A stretch of DNA of 64,000 bases from Corydoras sp. C115 (GCA_019802505.1 JAFMOC010000032.1:2117501-2181500); one strand, 5' to 3'; positions 45,241 to 55,690 are shown, numbered from the stretch's first letter. The notes: generated from the sequence alone by a model not told the origin. Numbers and translations: made by a program.

Positions 45241-45437
45241 AGAACCTTAAGAATACCAACACTCACTCGCTTTAGTTCTGTTACACTGGAGGAACGCAAA
45301 TGAGCTTTGGTTGCACACTTTCTCTTTACCGCCACTGGTGTGAATACAGAGTTTGAGAAAGGTGAGTTAAAAAAAAAAAAAAAAAAAGAAATTTGCTTTG
45401 AGGAACATCTTCGTCTCTCCGGAGTTCTTTAGTAATT
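45241..45437 (+). repeat. Copy 2 of the transduced segment
   Basis: Inverted, ~95% identical counterpart of 14570-14758. The SINE-to-segment joint (GGATGG then AGAACCTTAAG) is the same at both loci. Beyond 45437 the two loci differ: unique sequence here, a SINE half at 14.5 kb. Confidence 0.87.
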
Positions 45438-46108
45438 ATAGCTCAGTGCAAGGTTAACCAAGAGTGGTAGCTTATTTCATGCTCTCTTATCCACAGGTCA
45501 TGCTTCCTCGCTGGTCACTGAGCTGATGTGAGTTGATATCGCTTCCATAGGTGACTCCGTTCAGGACCCGTGCGCATGTATTGTCACGCTAAATCAAGCT
45601 AGACGTCTATATGCAAATCCAATTAGGAAGATTTACGTCAATTACATCGCGTCGACGCCGCAGCCGAATGCGAAGCAAGGTTTCATCCTTTTATTGGCAT
45701 GTTATTCACTAGGACTCGGTAATAAGCTTGCCCAAGGCTATGTGCGCTATGCTTAGTGCAGAACATTAATCGTTAATCATCTGTTTGTAACCTCATCTCT
45801 CCGTCGGTGCCGCCGAACTCGAAATATGTTGATGATATTTGCCTCAGACTGCCGGGTGTGACCTACAAGGCTTGTGAGTTATTTCATTAGTATCATAATG
45901 CGGCTCGGCAAGTCGATTAAATCCAACAGGTTGCCCAACCGTGACCTTTAAAAAGTGCCTCGTGAACAGTATCTGGACCTAAATTCATGTGCTAATTACA
46001 GGGAGATCTAAATAAGATCCAAGAGCTAATTAATTATTATTGTTTATGACACACGGCCATGATTCAGATACAGACTACAAATATGGATCCTAGAGTTCAG
46101 GTTCATCA
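45438..46108. other. Single-copy non-coding DNA
   Basis: Several CpGs at 45,540-45,700. No gene recognised. Confidence 0.5.
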
Positions 46109-46391
46109 GATCCATTATCATCCGCTTTATCCTATATTAGGGTTGCGGGGGGGGGGGGTTCCCATGCCCATCCAGGGGAGAACGTTTCGGGCGCTGGGCA
46201 GATACACCCAGGACACCAGGACACCCAGGACAATCTATCGCTGGGCACACACTCACTCACACACACTCTATATGGGGCAATTTGGAGAACTCAATTGACT
46301 TGATCCATGTTTTTGGACTGTGGGAGGAAACCGGAGAACCCGGAGGAAACCCACGCGGACATGGGGAGAACATGGAAACTCCACCCAGTCT
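46109..46391 (-). mobile_element. DANA-like SINE, head missing
   Basis: Ends at ACTCCACCCAGT. CACCCAGGACAC is locally repeated three times (46205-46232). Confidence 0.9.
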
Positions 46392-46434
46392 GTGGAAATT
46401 GTGTTATTTATTATAAAAAATATCACTGCTGTGG

Positions 46435-46757
46435 TTACCATGTTCTCCTTGAATTGCTATGGATTCCCGGTTCGAAGCCCAATCTGGGTGGAGTTTGCAT
46501 TTTCTCCCCGTGTCCGCGTGGGTGTCCTCCGGGTTCTCCGGTTTCCTCCCACAGTCCAAAAACATGGAATCAAGCACAATGGAATTCTCCAAATTGCCCC
46601 ATATAGAGTGTGTTTGCGTGAGTGAGTGTGTGCCCAGCGATAGATTGTCGCCCTTTCCTGGGTGTATCTGCCCAGTGCCCGAAACGTTCTCCCCTGGATG
46701 GACATGGGGAACCCCCCCCCCCCCCCAGCGATCCTAGTACAGGATAAATGGATGGAT
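46435..46757 (+). mobile_element. DANA-like SINE, 5'-trimmed
   Basis: Starts at TTACCATGTTCTCC. B box is GGTTCGAAGCC. Tail ATGGATGGATCAC. Confidence 0.9.
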
Positions 46758-46784
46758 CACTAGTGATTTACTTGTGCATTAAGG

Positions 46785-47040
46785 TTGAAATACCCATCTG
46801 AGTGGGGTTTCCATGTTCTCCTCATGTCTGCATGGGTTTTCTCTCACAGTCCAAAAGCATGGATTCAAGGTGAATTGACAGTTGTAAATTGCCCCTATAA
46901 TATAGTGTGTCTGTGCGAGTGAGTGAATGCCCAGTGATGAATTGGCGTCCACTCCTTGGTGTATTCACCCAACACCAAAAATAAATGGACATGGGGAAGC
47001 CCCCCGTGACTCTAGTCCCTCTACTCCCTAGTATATGAGG
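46785..47040 (+). mobile_element. Old DANA-like SINE
   Basis: 'GGGGTTTCCATGTTCTCCTCA', 'CAGTCCAAAAGCATGGATTC', 'AATGCCCAGTGATGAATTGG', 'GGACATGGGGAAGCCCCCC'. Head and tail are lost. Confidence 0.85.
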
Positions 47041-48235
47041 ACTTGTCATGTCACAATTAAACTTCGTCCTGCATTCGGAACGTCCTTCTTGCACTTTTTC
47101 TGCACCCAGGGTGCAGACGAGGCGCGAAGAAAGACAAAAGCAAGAGGCCAAAATCATGAACTGCTTTGGAAAGTAATCAAGCAGTGAATCTGTAGCCCTC
47201 TTTTTTTTTTGTTCCTGGCCCGCAGCTTCTCTAATCTCCTGACAACAGCGTGCGGAATTTAAGCCTCCCTAATTCTACCACACGGTGCACCTGAGAAAAG
47301 CGCCAATCACGGCAACCTGCCACGTTCGATTGGATTCCGGCAGACATCAATCAGATCCGCTGTGCCGGCGTGCGTGTGTAGTCTCCACGGGATCGGGCCC
47401 CGTGTTAAATCGACTGCTCGGCCAAAAATGAGATGTGGGGCAGAGAAGCCCGTGCAGTTTGGAGCAAAATTAGCGAGAGAAAAGTTTAAAGGTGAGCGAG
47501 AACGACGTAATGCGCTCATCGGAACAGCCACCAACATCGGGGAATCGTTCGGCGAGCGATAATTAAATGCACGGCGGAGCTGTAAATCGACTAAATAAAT
47601 TGCTTTTCTCACTTCCATTCTTTCATCTTTTGCTCGTTTGCTTTCATGTAACGTTGGAATTCCTAAGTTTGCCTCAGCGGACCAAAGAGATGGTTATTTC
47701 TCGCGAGGACGCAAAGTAAGACAAAATGCATAACAACAAAGCAACAAACGAAACCCATCCACGCCTCTGTGGCTTGTTGGGGCAAGTAGGTCACCAGTTA
47801 CCTCCGCTATGTCTGTATTTACCCGATAAACAATCTGTTCTGAGGTATATTAACATTGCGAGAGCCAAAAGAGCCAAAGAATGGTTCCTGCTCGTGAAGG
47901 GACCCCTCTTAACGTTTGGTGTGAGAACATGTTGGGTTGGTCTTCGATGGCCGAGGGCCTGTCTCTTAATCAATATTCTAGTTTGCTTTACTGATGTTCA
48001 GTGAGGAACAGTTCGGGGCTCTGTGGAGCCCCCTGGAGCTCCTTCAAGCCAGTCCCCTCTGGACCTCCCTCAGTGCACATTCTGGAGTAGAAAACGGATG
48101 GATTCCATACATTCAGAAGCTCTGAATGTCATTGCAAGCTTTAAGTTTAATCTTCAGTGGAACTCAGACTTGTTCTGCAGTCTGGGTTTGGTTTGAAGTG
48201 GAGAAGGACTGAATGTGTAAACTTTGGATGTGTTA
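47041..48235. other. Single-copy DNA with a CpG-rich patch
   Basis: 47,200-47,580 is SINE-free and CpG-rich (GCGTGCGGAATT, GGCGAGCGATAATTAAATGC). Overlapping frames on both strands (47307-47618, 47362-47562) are unconvincing. Candidate regulatory element. Confidence 0.5.
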
Positions 48236-48239
48236 CTAA

Positions 48240-48570
48240 CTTCCATCCATTATCTTTATCCTCTATTAGGGTCGTGGTGGGGTTCCCCATGCCCATCCAG
48301 GGGAGAACGTTTTGGACGCTGGAGAAGATGCCAATCCATCGCTGGGCACACACTCACTCAAACATACATACACACTATATAGGGGCAATTAAGGTAGAGG
48401 CAACCTTGGAGGCATGTTTTTGGTATGTGAAAGGAAACTGGAGAACCTGAAGAAAACCCATGCACATGGAAACGAGGTGAACATGGTAATTCCACCCAGA
48501 TCGGGATTCGAACCTGGATCCCCAGCACTGAGAGGATCCTAAGATACTGAGAGGATGCTAATCACTAAGC
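48240..48570 (-). mobile_element. Diverged DANA-like SINE
   Basis: From CCATCCATTATCTTTATCC to CTAATCACTAAGC. It carries a small duplication of CTGAGAGGATCC/CTGAGAGGATGC in the head. Confidence 0.87.
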
Positions 48571-48953
48571 CACGAAGAAAATTCATTCATTCATTATCTT
48601 CCGCTTTATCCTATATTAGGGTGGGGGGGGGGGTTTCAATCTAATGCCCATCCAGGGGAGAACGTTTCGGGCGCTGGGCAGATACACCCAGGACAGGACG
48701 CCAATCTATCACTGGACACACACTCACTCACTCGTGGACACAGATACACTCTATATGGGGCAATTTGGAGAATTCAATTGACTTGATCCATGTTTTTGGA
48801 CTGTGGGAGGAAACCGGAGAACCCGGAGGAAACCCACGCGGACACGGGGAGAACGTGGAAACTCCACCCAGATGGGGATTCGAACCGGGAATCCCTAGTG
48901 CTGAGAGGAGAACATGCCAACCACTAAGCCACCGTGCCGCCCACGAAGAAAAT
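48571..48953 (-). mobile_element. DANA-like SINE, full length, 12-bp TSD
   Basis: Perfect CACGAAGAAAAT at 48571-48582 and 48942-48953. Inserted directly upstream of the older SINE's head. Confidence 0.95.
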
Positions 48954-49674
48954 GACTTTGTAAATAAAATAGAGGTTAATAGGTGTGTAATTACTGCCGC
49001 ATACATTATGAATAAGTTACGATTACAAACTTATGATTATTCTTCATTATTATTGGTTTGTAAAGGATGAGGAGTTTTTTAAGAGACGCCACAAATTCGA
49101 ACCTGCCCTACTAATTTATTCATCAGTCGAAACGCAGGGCTTTATTGCAACTTGGTCGGAATAAATAAGGGTTGGCGTTACGCTTTGAGATCTGAGAGCT
49201 AATCTGTTTTAAGGTGGAACTACAATCTCAGATGTAGCCGGAGAGGATGAAATGTAATGTTGGAGCCATTATTTCTGTATTTCTCCCGCATCACCTCCAC
49301 CCCATCACCAGGCAAATTCATGCCCATCGACGAATCCATCAATCAACACTTCAGCCCGGCTCATATCTCCCACTCGGCGGGTTCAGGCTCCGACATGATG
49401 ACTGTGATTTCTCAAATGATGTCCTGTTTTATTTATTCGCTGATTATTCCACCGTACAGAGCCCAATCTAATCTGATCAATTCACTTTCATTCCTCGGAT
49501 CCTTTAGGTCCTAAACTTTGTGTTGTTTATTTCAGCTCGCAGAGACATTCTCCCCCAATTCTCTGCCAAATTAGTCTTGTTCAATTTGCTGTTACACCAC
49601 TGTGACGAACGCCACCCTCACTGAGCTTCCCTCCACCAGCAGGAAGACGGGAATTACACTTCTGTCTTTTACGC
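48954..49674. other. Single-copy non-coding DNA
   Basis: Nothing recognised. Confidence 0.5.
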
Positions 49675-50155
49675 GTCCACGTTACACCCCCGATGGGCGT
49701 GGCCGTCCCACAATGAGGTGTGTTCAGACGTCAACACAAGTGCATACACCCCGCTTGGTCATTTGGGAGACGCTTTTATCCAAAGCGACTTACAAATACC
49801 AGAGCACAGGGTTTGGAACAGCACCCCTTAAGGGTCCCTCAAGGACCCACATTGGTAACTTCAGTGGACCTGAGATTTGAACCCACAACCTTCTGATTGA
49901 TAGCCCAACACCCGAACCACTGAGCTACCACACCCTCCACTGAATTTACACACATGGAGCTATGCCAACAACAACAATCATGGTCAAAATCACGCACTGT
50001 GCCTTTGAAATGGCAATCTGCCAGAGTCAAAGTGCACCTGGCTCTTAAAGGAAACAGCAAGTGACACGCTGATTGGTTTCATGTCTGTTCTCCAATTGTA
50101 ATTACACACTGACACGCCCTAAATCAAGCTGCGTGGTGTGCGGATGACGGCCTGC
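49675..50155 (-). repeat. Dispersed family X, copy 1 (interrupted)
   Basis: 49675-49754 and 49939-50155 match, inverted, 56410-57018 (shared CCAGGTGCACTTTGACT, GGCAGATTGCCATTTCAA, GCGGGGTGTATRCACTTG, CGGGACGGCCACGCCCATCG-like blocks). 50060-50155 matches 59388-59840 directly (CACACTGACACGCCCTAAAT, AAGCTGC). A type-2 SINE interrupts it. No coding frame; class unknown. Confidence 0.8.
49755..49938 (-). mobile_element. Type-2 tRNA SINE, near full length
   Basis: The complement shows A box TAGCTCAGTGG, GGGCTATCAATCAGAAGG, B box GGTTCAAATC, and the tail TTGTAAGTCGCTTTGGATAA followed by AAGCGTCTCCCAAATGACC. Confidence 0.92.
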
Positions 50156-50320
50156 GAAAGATCTTTTATGCATCCTGATATAAGCAAGTCAATCCAATGT
50201 GGGAGTTCCTTAAGGAAAACCACACAGATACGGAGAACATACAAATTTTACACAGCTAGGAACCCAGCCACAGTGCCTGTATTTGAATTCACGGCTTTCT
50301 TACTGTATAGTAAGAAATAT

Positions 50321-50486
50321 CCGGGTTAGCTCAGTGGTCAGGGCATTGGGCTATCAATCTGAAGGTTGGGGGTTCAAATCCCAGGTCCACTGAAGTTACC
50401 AATGTGGGTCCTTAAGCAAGACCCTTAACCCTCATTGCTCCAGGGATGCTGTGATGAACCCTGTGCTCACCCTGTAAGTCCAATAA
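50321..50486 (+). mobile_element. Type-2 tRNA SINE (best head)
   Basis: A box TAGCTCAGTGG at 50327-50337 and B box GGTTCAAATCC at 50371-50381, the spacing of an internal pol III promoter. Downstream: GAAGTTACCAATGTGGGTCC, ACCCTCATTGCTCCAGGGAT, then CTGTAAGTCCAATAAATGAC. The CTTTGGATAAAAGC tail part is missing. Confidence 0.93.
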
Positions 50487-50514
50487 ATGACCCAAATTAT
50501 AATTATTAAATTAA

Positions 50515-50812
50515 ATATCCCACCTTAAACTCTCTGATCATGTGATCAAAAGCGCTCGTTCCTGCAGATTCCTTCTTTACAACATAAAGAAGATCAGACC
50601 CTTTTTGACTGAACATGCGACCCAACTGCTCGTTCAAGCCCGCGTCCTATCCCGGCTTGATTATTGGAATGCGCTACTTGTCGGTATCCCAGCTTCCACA
50701 ATCAGACCTCTACAACTAATTCAGAACTCTGCAGCCCGACTCGTGTTCAACCACCCAAGAACTCATGTCACTCCATCACTCATGTCCCTCCATTGGCTCC
50801 CTGTAATGTAAC
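50515..50812 (+). mobile_element. LINE reverse-transcriptase fragment (C-terminal part)
   Basis: An open frame (50542-50811) contains LVQARVLSRLDYWNALLVG then IPASTIRPLQLIQNSAARLVF and THVTP..SLHWLPV. This is the conserved C-terminal palm/thumb-side region of Jockey/CR1/L2-type non-LTR reverse transcriptases. The 89-residue piece lacks the catalytic YXDD region and endonuclease and stops at a TAA just after HWLPV, so it is a dead fragment. Confidence 0.85.
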
Positions 50813-50839
50813 ATGAAGTGGAACAAAAAGGGGAAAAAC

Positions 50840-51078
50840 AGGGGAGAACGTTTCGGGCGCTGGGCAGATACACCCAGGACAGGACGCCAATCTATCACTG
50901 GGCACACACTCACTCACACACACACTATATGGGGCAATTTGGAGAATTCAAACCTTGATCCATGTGTTTTGGACTGTGGGAGGAAACCGGAGAACCCGGC
51001 GGAAACCCACGCAGACACGGGGAGGACATGGAAACTCCACCCAGATTGGGATTGGAACCGGAAATCCCCAGCGCTGAT
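50840..51078 (-). mobile_element. DANA-like SINE, both ends missing
   Basis: From AACAGGGGAGAACG to CCCCAGCGCTGAT. Neither tail nor A box is present. Confidence 0.9.
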
Positions 51079-51616
51079 TATCGCGGTTGAATTTATAGAC
51101 CTTCACCTCGTTTGAGAGGAAAGATATGTCTTTCCTCTCGAGCATCATCATCATCTCTGGCTCTTGGTTTAAAAGAAGACCCCCCCACCGTCCCCATTTG
51201 CCCCCCCACCGTCCTCATTTCAGAGCCCCGAGAATTAATGAGACGGCCCGACGCCTGGGCTGGTGCTAATCCAAAGTGAGTGCCCTTGGCTTCTTCCCGC
51301 CTCCTGTTTTGATAGGCTGTGATATATCTGCTCTGATTTCACGCCTCGCCCGGATGCACTCGAGCTGCCGCGGCTGCCCCTGCTCCTCGTTCTGTGATTA
51401 CACCGGCGAGTGCCGCGGTTGCCAGAAAACATCAAAAGGTGCCGAAGCAGCCAAGTGCATCGCAGGCAGTCATGAAGAAGCGAGCGCCTATCGCCATCGA
51501 TCGCCGATGCAGTTGAACCCAGACGCGTTTGCCTGAACAGCAGAACGGCTCGACAGAAAATGATGGCGACCCGGATGATGGTCCCCATGAGATGCAGGAG
51601 TACAGTACACACCCAG

Positions 51617-51617
<1 letters not shown>
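51079..51617. other. Single-copy, CpG-rich DNA
   Basis: 51,180-51,540 is GC-rich with many CpGs (CTCGAGCTGCCGCGGCTGCC region) and no repeat similarity. Candidate regulatory element or exon remnant; no splice-framed exon recognised. Confidence 0.5.
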
Positions 51618-51656
<39 letters not shown>

Positions 51657-51723
51657 TTCATCATCATCATCATCTTCATCATCATCATCGTCATCATCAT
51701 CATCATCTTCATCATCGTCATCC
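51618..51723. repeat. (ATC)n trinucleotide microsatellite, imperfect
   Basis: ~35 ATC/TCA units with TTC and GTC interruptions. It generates poly-Ser, poly-His and (minus) poly-Met frames that are not genes. Confidence 0.95.
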
Positions 51724-51825
51724 TCCCGCCGCAGACAGACTGACCCTCATGCAGATTTCAACTTTCCTTTAATCTTCCTTATAGGTTCCCTCCTCCCCGA
51801 CTTTCTACCCATCAACTAAGCGCCA

Positions 51826-51975
51826 AATTGCCCCATATAGAGTGTGTTTGTGTGAGTGAGTGTGTGTCCAGTGATAGATTCTGTCCTGGGTGTATCTGCC
51901 CAGCGCCCGAAACGTTCTCCCTGGATGGGCATGCATCAAGGTCAATTGAATTCCCCAAATTGCCCCATATAGAGT
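51826..51975 (+). mobile_element. DANA-like SINE fragment with internal repeat
   Basis: The CAAATTGCCCCATATAGAGTG block appears at both ends (51826 and 51956) around the CCCAGCGCCCGAAACG section: 3' half joined to a second mid-body piece, no head or tail. Confidence 0.88.
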
Positions 51976-51996
51976 GTGTCTCTTGGTCATGTCACC

Positions 51997-52225
51997 TGGG
52001 CGGCACGGTGGCTTAGTGGTTAGTATGTTCTCCTCTCAGCTTTAGGGATTTCAGGTTCCAATCCCAATCTGGGAGGAGTTTCCATGTTCTCCCCGTGTCC
52101 GCATGGGTTTCCTCCGGGTTCTCCGGTTTCCTCCCACAGGCCAAAAACATGGATCTAGGTCAATTGCATTCTCCAAATTGCCCCATATAGAGTGTGTCTG
52201 TGTGAGCGAGTGTGTGTCCAGGAGG
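51997..52225 (+). mobile_element. DANA-like SINE, 3' half missing
   Basis: Complete head (GGGCGGCACGGTGGCTTAGTGG) and body to GAGTGTGTGTCCAGGAGGG. The tail half is replaced by a minus-strand SINE piece at 52237. Confidence 0.9.
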
Positions 52226-52236
52226 GTTGTGTGTCC

Positions 52237-52455
52237 AAGAGGGTTCCCCATGCCCGTCCAGGAGAGAACGTCTTGGGCGCTGGGCAGATAGACCCAGGAC
52301 ACTGGACACACACTCACTCACACAAACACACTATACAGTATATGGGACAATTTGGAGAATGTACTCGACCTTGATCCATGTTTTTGGACTGTGGGAGGAA
52401 ACCGGAGAACCCGGAGGAAACCCACACGGACACGGGGAGGACATGGAAAGTCCAC
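52237..52455 (-). mobile_element. DANA-like SINE, both ends missing
   Basis: GGTTCCCCATGCCCGTCC to GACATGGAAAGTCCACC. With 51997-52225 it forms a partial inverted pair. Confidence 0.88.
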
Positions 52456-52482
52456 CAGTCATCTAAAAAGCAGTGTCATCTA

Positions 52483-52797
52483 TCCATTATCTTCTGCTTT
52501 ATCCTCTATTAGGGTCGCGCTGGGGTTCCCCATGCCCGTCCAGGAGAGAACGTCTCGGGCGCTGGGCAGATACACCCAGGACAGGACGCCAATCTATCGC
52601 TGGGCACACACTCACTCACACAGACACACTCTATATGGGGCAATTTGGAGCATTCAATCGACTTGATCCATGTTTTTGGACCGTGGGAGGAAAAGGGGGA
52701 ACCCGGAGAAAACCCACGCGGACACGGGGAGAACATGGAAACTCCACCCAGATGGGGATTCACACCGGGATTCCCTAGCGCTGAGAGGAGAACATGC
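52483..52797 (-). mobile_element. DANA-like SINE, head short
   Basis: Tail CCATTATCTTCTGC to GAGAGGAGAACATGC. It shares the CCCGTCCAGGAGAG variant with 52237-52455, suggesting the two are duplicates. Confidence 0.92.
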
Positions 52798-54243
52798 TTT
52801 TCATACTTATAGGATGTTGATGCTGCAAGTGGAGCAGCTGTAGATCTCTGACGTCTGAGCTTCTTCAGGTGTGAGATTCAGGGCTGGCGAGCGGAATGCC
52901 TGGCGATTAAATCTTTTAGCTCAGCTCCTTCGTTGGATCGATATCACCAAGCGCCGAGACCTTCACACCTTTCTGTTTATGATTCCGGAGTGCGTGCCGT
53001 GCCGCGGCATAGATCTGTTTCCCGACGCTCCGGCCCTGACATATTTATGAACTCGGCACAAGCCGCAGACATATTTTGTAACTCAGAGTCTTAAGTGCTC
53101 GCCGGGGTATCTTCAATTAGCCCGGCTCCTTTGGGCAGGACGGGAAGGAGACGAGCGCTCGGCGCTAATGTGGAATTAATGTCGGTAATCACGCGCCTGT
53201 TGCTGTGCACGCACCTAAATAGGTTTGGCCCTGAGGCGTACAGGCAGGATGTTAATGCATCAGAACTGTCATAATAAGCGCGCCGCAACTTTCCTAAAAC
53301 CCGCTAATTATCGCGCTCGCTCTGTCATGATGGAAACAGATAGCCATCTTCATCCAGAGGGAAACTAAATGTCTCGCGGGTGTCCGTGGAAAAAGTCGCC
53401 GCTGACGGATGCGGATGGATGCCACGCCAGCGTTTTGCCTCAGCTTCTGATCACGGGGCGCATTGAATTTGCCGACAAATGGCGCTCAGGCAGGTGTCCA
53501 GACCGTTCCCTCTCCCTCTGTCGCCCTCTTTTGTCCGTCGCATCGCCATTATTCACCGCCGGCTGACGTGGACTAATCATAAATCCCTTTGGTTTATGTC
53601 TCGCTTTGCTATCTGCGAGGCCCGAATTAAACCTCCGCCATCGATCATTAGCCAGACTTTGCAAACAATCTTTCAGAATGTCTTTTAATCATCGCTCGGG
53701 AGGGCGAGAAGATGAAAATCCAGAAGCCGCCTATGATTCTGCCAGAGCGGGAGGAAAACGGGCAGCTCCGTTGCGTTCCCGTTGGCTTTAATGGCCGTCG
53801 CGTCCCTCCCCACCTCGGCAAGGACACGTCGTGATTCACTCGCCACGCGATCGGCGCTGTAATCTTCTGGAAGCCAGCGCAGCCTGTTCCTGTAATATTT
53901 GCTCGGCTCTCCTCCAGGCCCCCGCCGACAAATGAGTCCTTAAAAACAAACGGCCGTCGAAGAGCCATTAGCGCCATAACATTTCCATGTAATGCCGCTC
54001 GCATCAATCTCACCCGAGAGCGCTTCCAGACCCGCGCCCGAAATCATTTGTTTCAGTCCTATTTACCGCCGCCGCCAACTTGATTCCTAGCGTGACAGCC
54101 AGAGATGGAAAATGAGGTTTGCCGATCGACTTACTCTTCCCGCCAAGGACGCCGTAACCTGCACCCCCGTGTGTGCGGAACCTGGTTTAATTTCAACATT
54201 AACTTTGCCGTTAGCTCCGCAATGAATGCAAAACTTAAATGTC
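52798..54243. other. 1.4-kb SINE-free, CpG-rich single-copy block
   Basis: Unlike its surroundings it has no repeat and retains many CpGs (for example GCGCGCCGCAAC near 53280, CGCTAATTATCGCGCTCGC near 53305), with TAATTA-type motifs. Frames of 60-121 codons on both strands (53369-54013) show no family resemblance and mutually overlap. Best reading: unmethylated or conserved cis-regulatory DNA; an unrecognised exon is not excluded. Confidence 0.5.
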
Positions 54244-54605
54244 CTTAACCTTGTGGGCGGCACGGTGGCTTAGTGGTTCGCCTCTCAGTGCTTAAGATTC
54301 CCGGTTCGAATCCCAATCTGGGTGGAGTTTCCATGTTCTCCCCGTGTCTGCGTGGGTTTCCTCCGCGTTCTCCGGTTTCCTCCCACAGTCCAAAAACATG
54401 GATCAAGATCAATTGAGTTCTCCAAATTGCCCCATATAGAGTGTGTCTGTGTGAGTGAGTGTGTGCCCAGTGATAGATTGGCGTCCTATCCTGGGTGTAT
54501 CTGCCCAGCGCCCGAAACGTTCTCTTGGATGGGCATGGGGAACCCCCCCCCCGCGACCCTAATAGAGGATAAAGCGGAAGATAATGAATGAATGAATGAT
54601 CCTTG
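54244..54605 (+). mobile_element. DANA-like SINE, first of three
   Basis: Body 54255-~54599, complete head and GAATGAATGAATGA tail. CTTAACCTTGT precedes it (54244-54254) and CCTTGT follows (54601-54606). Confidence 0.93.
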
Positions 54606-54606
54606 T

Positions 54607-54943
54607 GGGCAACACGGTGGTTTAGCACGTTCTCCTCTCAGCGCTAGAGATTCCCGGTTCGAATCCATATCTGGGTGGAGTTTCCATGTTCTCCCCGTGT
54701 CTGCGTGGGTTTCCTCCATGTTCTCCGGTTTCCTCCCACAGTCCAAAAACATGGATCAAGACAATTGAGTTCTCCAAATTGCCCCATATAGAGTGTGTCT
54801 GTGTGAGTGAGTGTGTGCCCAGCGATAGATTGGCGTCCTGTCCTGGGTGCCCAGTGCCCGAAACGTTCTCCCCTGCATGGGCATGGAGAACACCCCCGCG
54901 ACCCTAATATAGGATAAAGCGGAAGGATGGAACTTAACCTTGT
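54607..54943 (+). mobile_element. DANA-like SINE, second of three
   Basis: Head GGGCAACACGGTGGTTTAGC. A short tail ends GGAAGGATGG at 54930. Followed by CTTAACCTTGT (54933-54943), the same 11 bp as at 54244-54254. The simplest history is that this SINE inserted first with that TSD and the upstream one then inserted in the left TSD. Confidence 0.88.
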
Positions 54944-54948
54944 CCTAG
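54929..54948 (+). repeat. Spacer shared with the 36.5-37.4 kb composite
   Basis: The complement of this 20-bp spacer (one change) occurs at 36722-36741 and 37055-37074, each time between a SINE tail and a SINE truncated at the same place. Confidence 0.88.
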
Positions 54949-55195
54949 TGTCCTCCAGGTTCTCCGGTTTCCTCCCACAGTCCAAAAACATGGATCAAGT
55001 CAATTGAGTTCTCCAAATTGCCCCATATAGAGTGTGTCTGTGTGCGTGAGTGTGTGCCCAGTGATAGATTGGCATCCTGTCCTGGGTGTATCTGCCCAGC
55101 GCCCGAAACGTTCTCTCCTGGATGGGCATGGGGAACCCCCCCCCCGCGACCCTAATAGAGGATAAAGCGGAAGATAATGGATGGATGGATGGTTT
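54949..55195 (+). mobile_element. DANA-like SINE, 5'-truncated, third of three
   Basis: Starts at TGTCCTCCAGGTTCTCCGG and ends in GGATGGATGGATGG. The truncation point equals that of the two truncated SINEs at 36.7 and 37.05 kb. Confidence 0.93.
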
Positions 55196-55682
55196 CTTGA
55201 CTGTTTTGATAAAGAATGAAGATTTCCAGTCTGTTCAGTCCTCGGTCATTAAGGTAACCTTTAGTTTTGGTAAATATGCTTTACTGTGATGTTTACTATG
55301 AAAAGGTTATTATAATATGAATCTGCACAAAAGTAAATAGAGTGTAAGTTCGATTTGCTTCTCTTGCTGTCGTTCTTTATCATTGTATTATTCTCACGTT
55401 GCTAACAGCAGGCTACTTTCGCAAAGCCTCTGCCCGTCGGCGGGCTCACGTGCCACCTCTGTGTTCCAGAATCTTCAAGCTGGCCTCTTGCCCGAAGCTT
55501 GAAGTCTCAAGCAAAAAGTGCTGAAAGGGGTAACTGCTGCTTTTCCCCCTTCACTCGGGCGTCCCTCAGATCCACGCCAACTTTGGACTGACGTTAATCA
55601 TGCTGTTTCTCTACTTCTCGACTGGCCGCTCCATCACACAGCCCCATCTGAAATTCTGAAATCAATAGGTCTGCATTATCTT

Positions 55683-55690
<8 letters not shown>
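55196..55690. other. Single-copy non-coding DNA
   Basis: Nothing recognised. Confidence 0.5.

Noticed and set aside
45355..45366. GAAAGGTGAGTT as an exon 3' edge with splice donor
   Set aside because: Matches a donor motif, but every upstream frame has stops and the segment is a duplicated repeat-borne piece.
47307..47618. 103-codon minus-strand frame with a plus-strand counterpart
   Set aside because: Overlapping frames on both strands of CpG-rich DNA, no homology recognised.
50321..50395. Possible tRNA gene (A and B boxes, tRNA-like head)
   Set aside because: No matching acceptor stem, and the sequence continues into a repeated SINE body present at several loci.
51529..51819. Poly-Ser / poly-His / poly-Met frames
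   Set aside because: They are translations of the (ATC)n microsatellite at 51618-51723.
53648..54013. 121-codon minus-strand frame in the CpG-rich block
   Set aside because: GC-rich DNA lacks stop codons by chance; other frames overlap it on the opposite strand and no family resemblance is seen.
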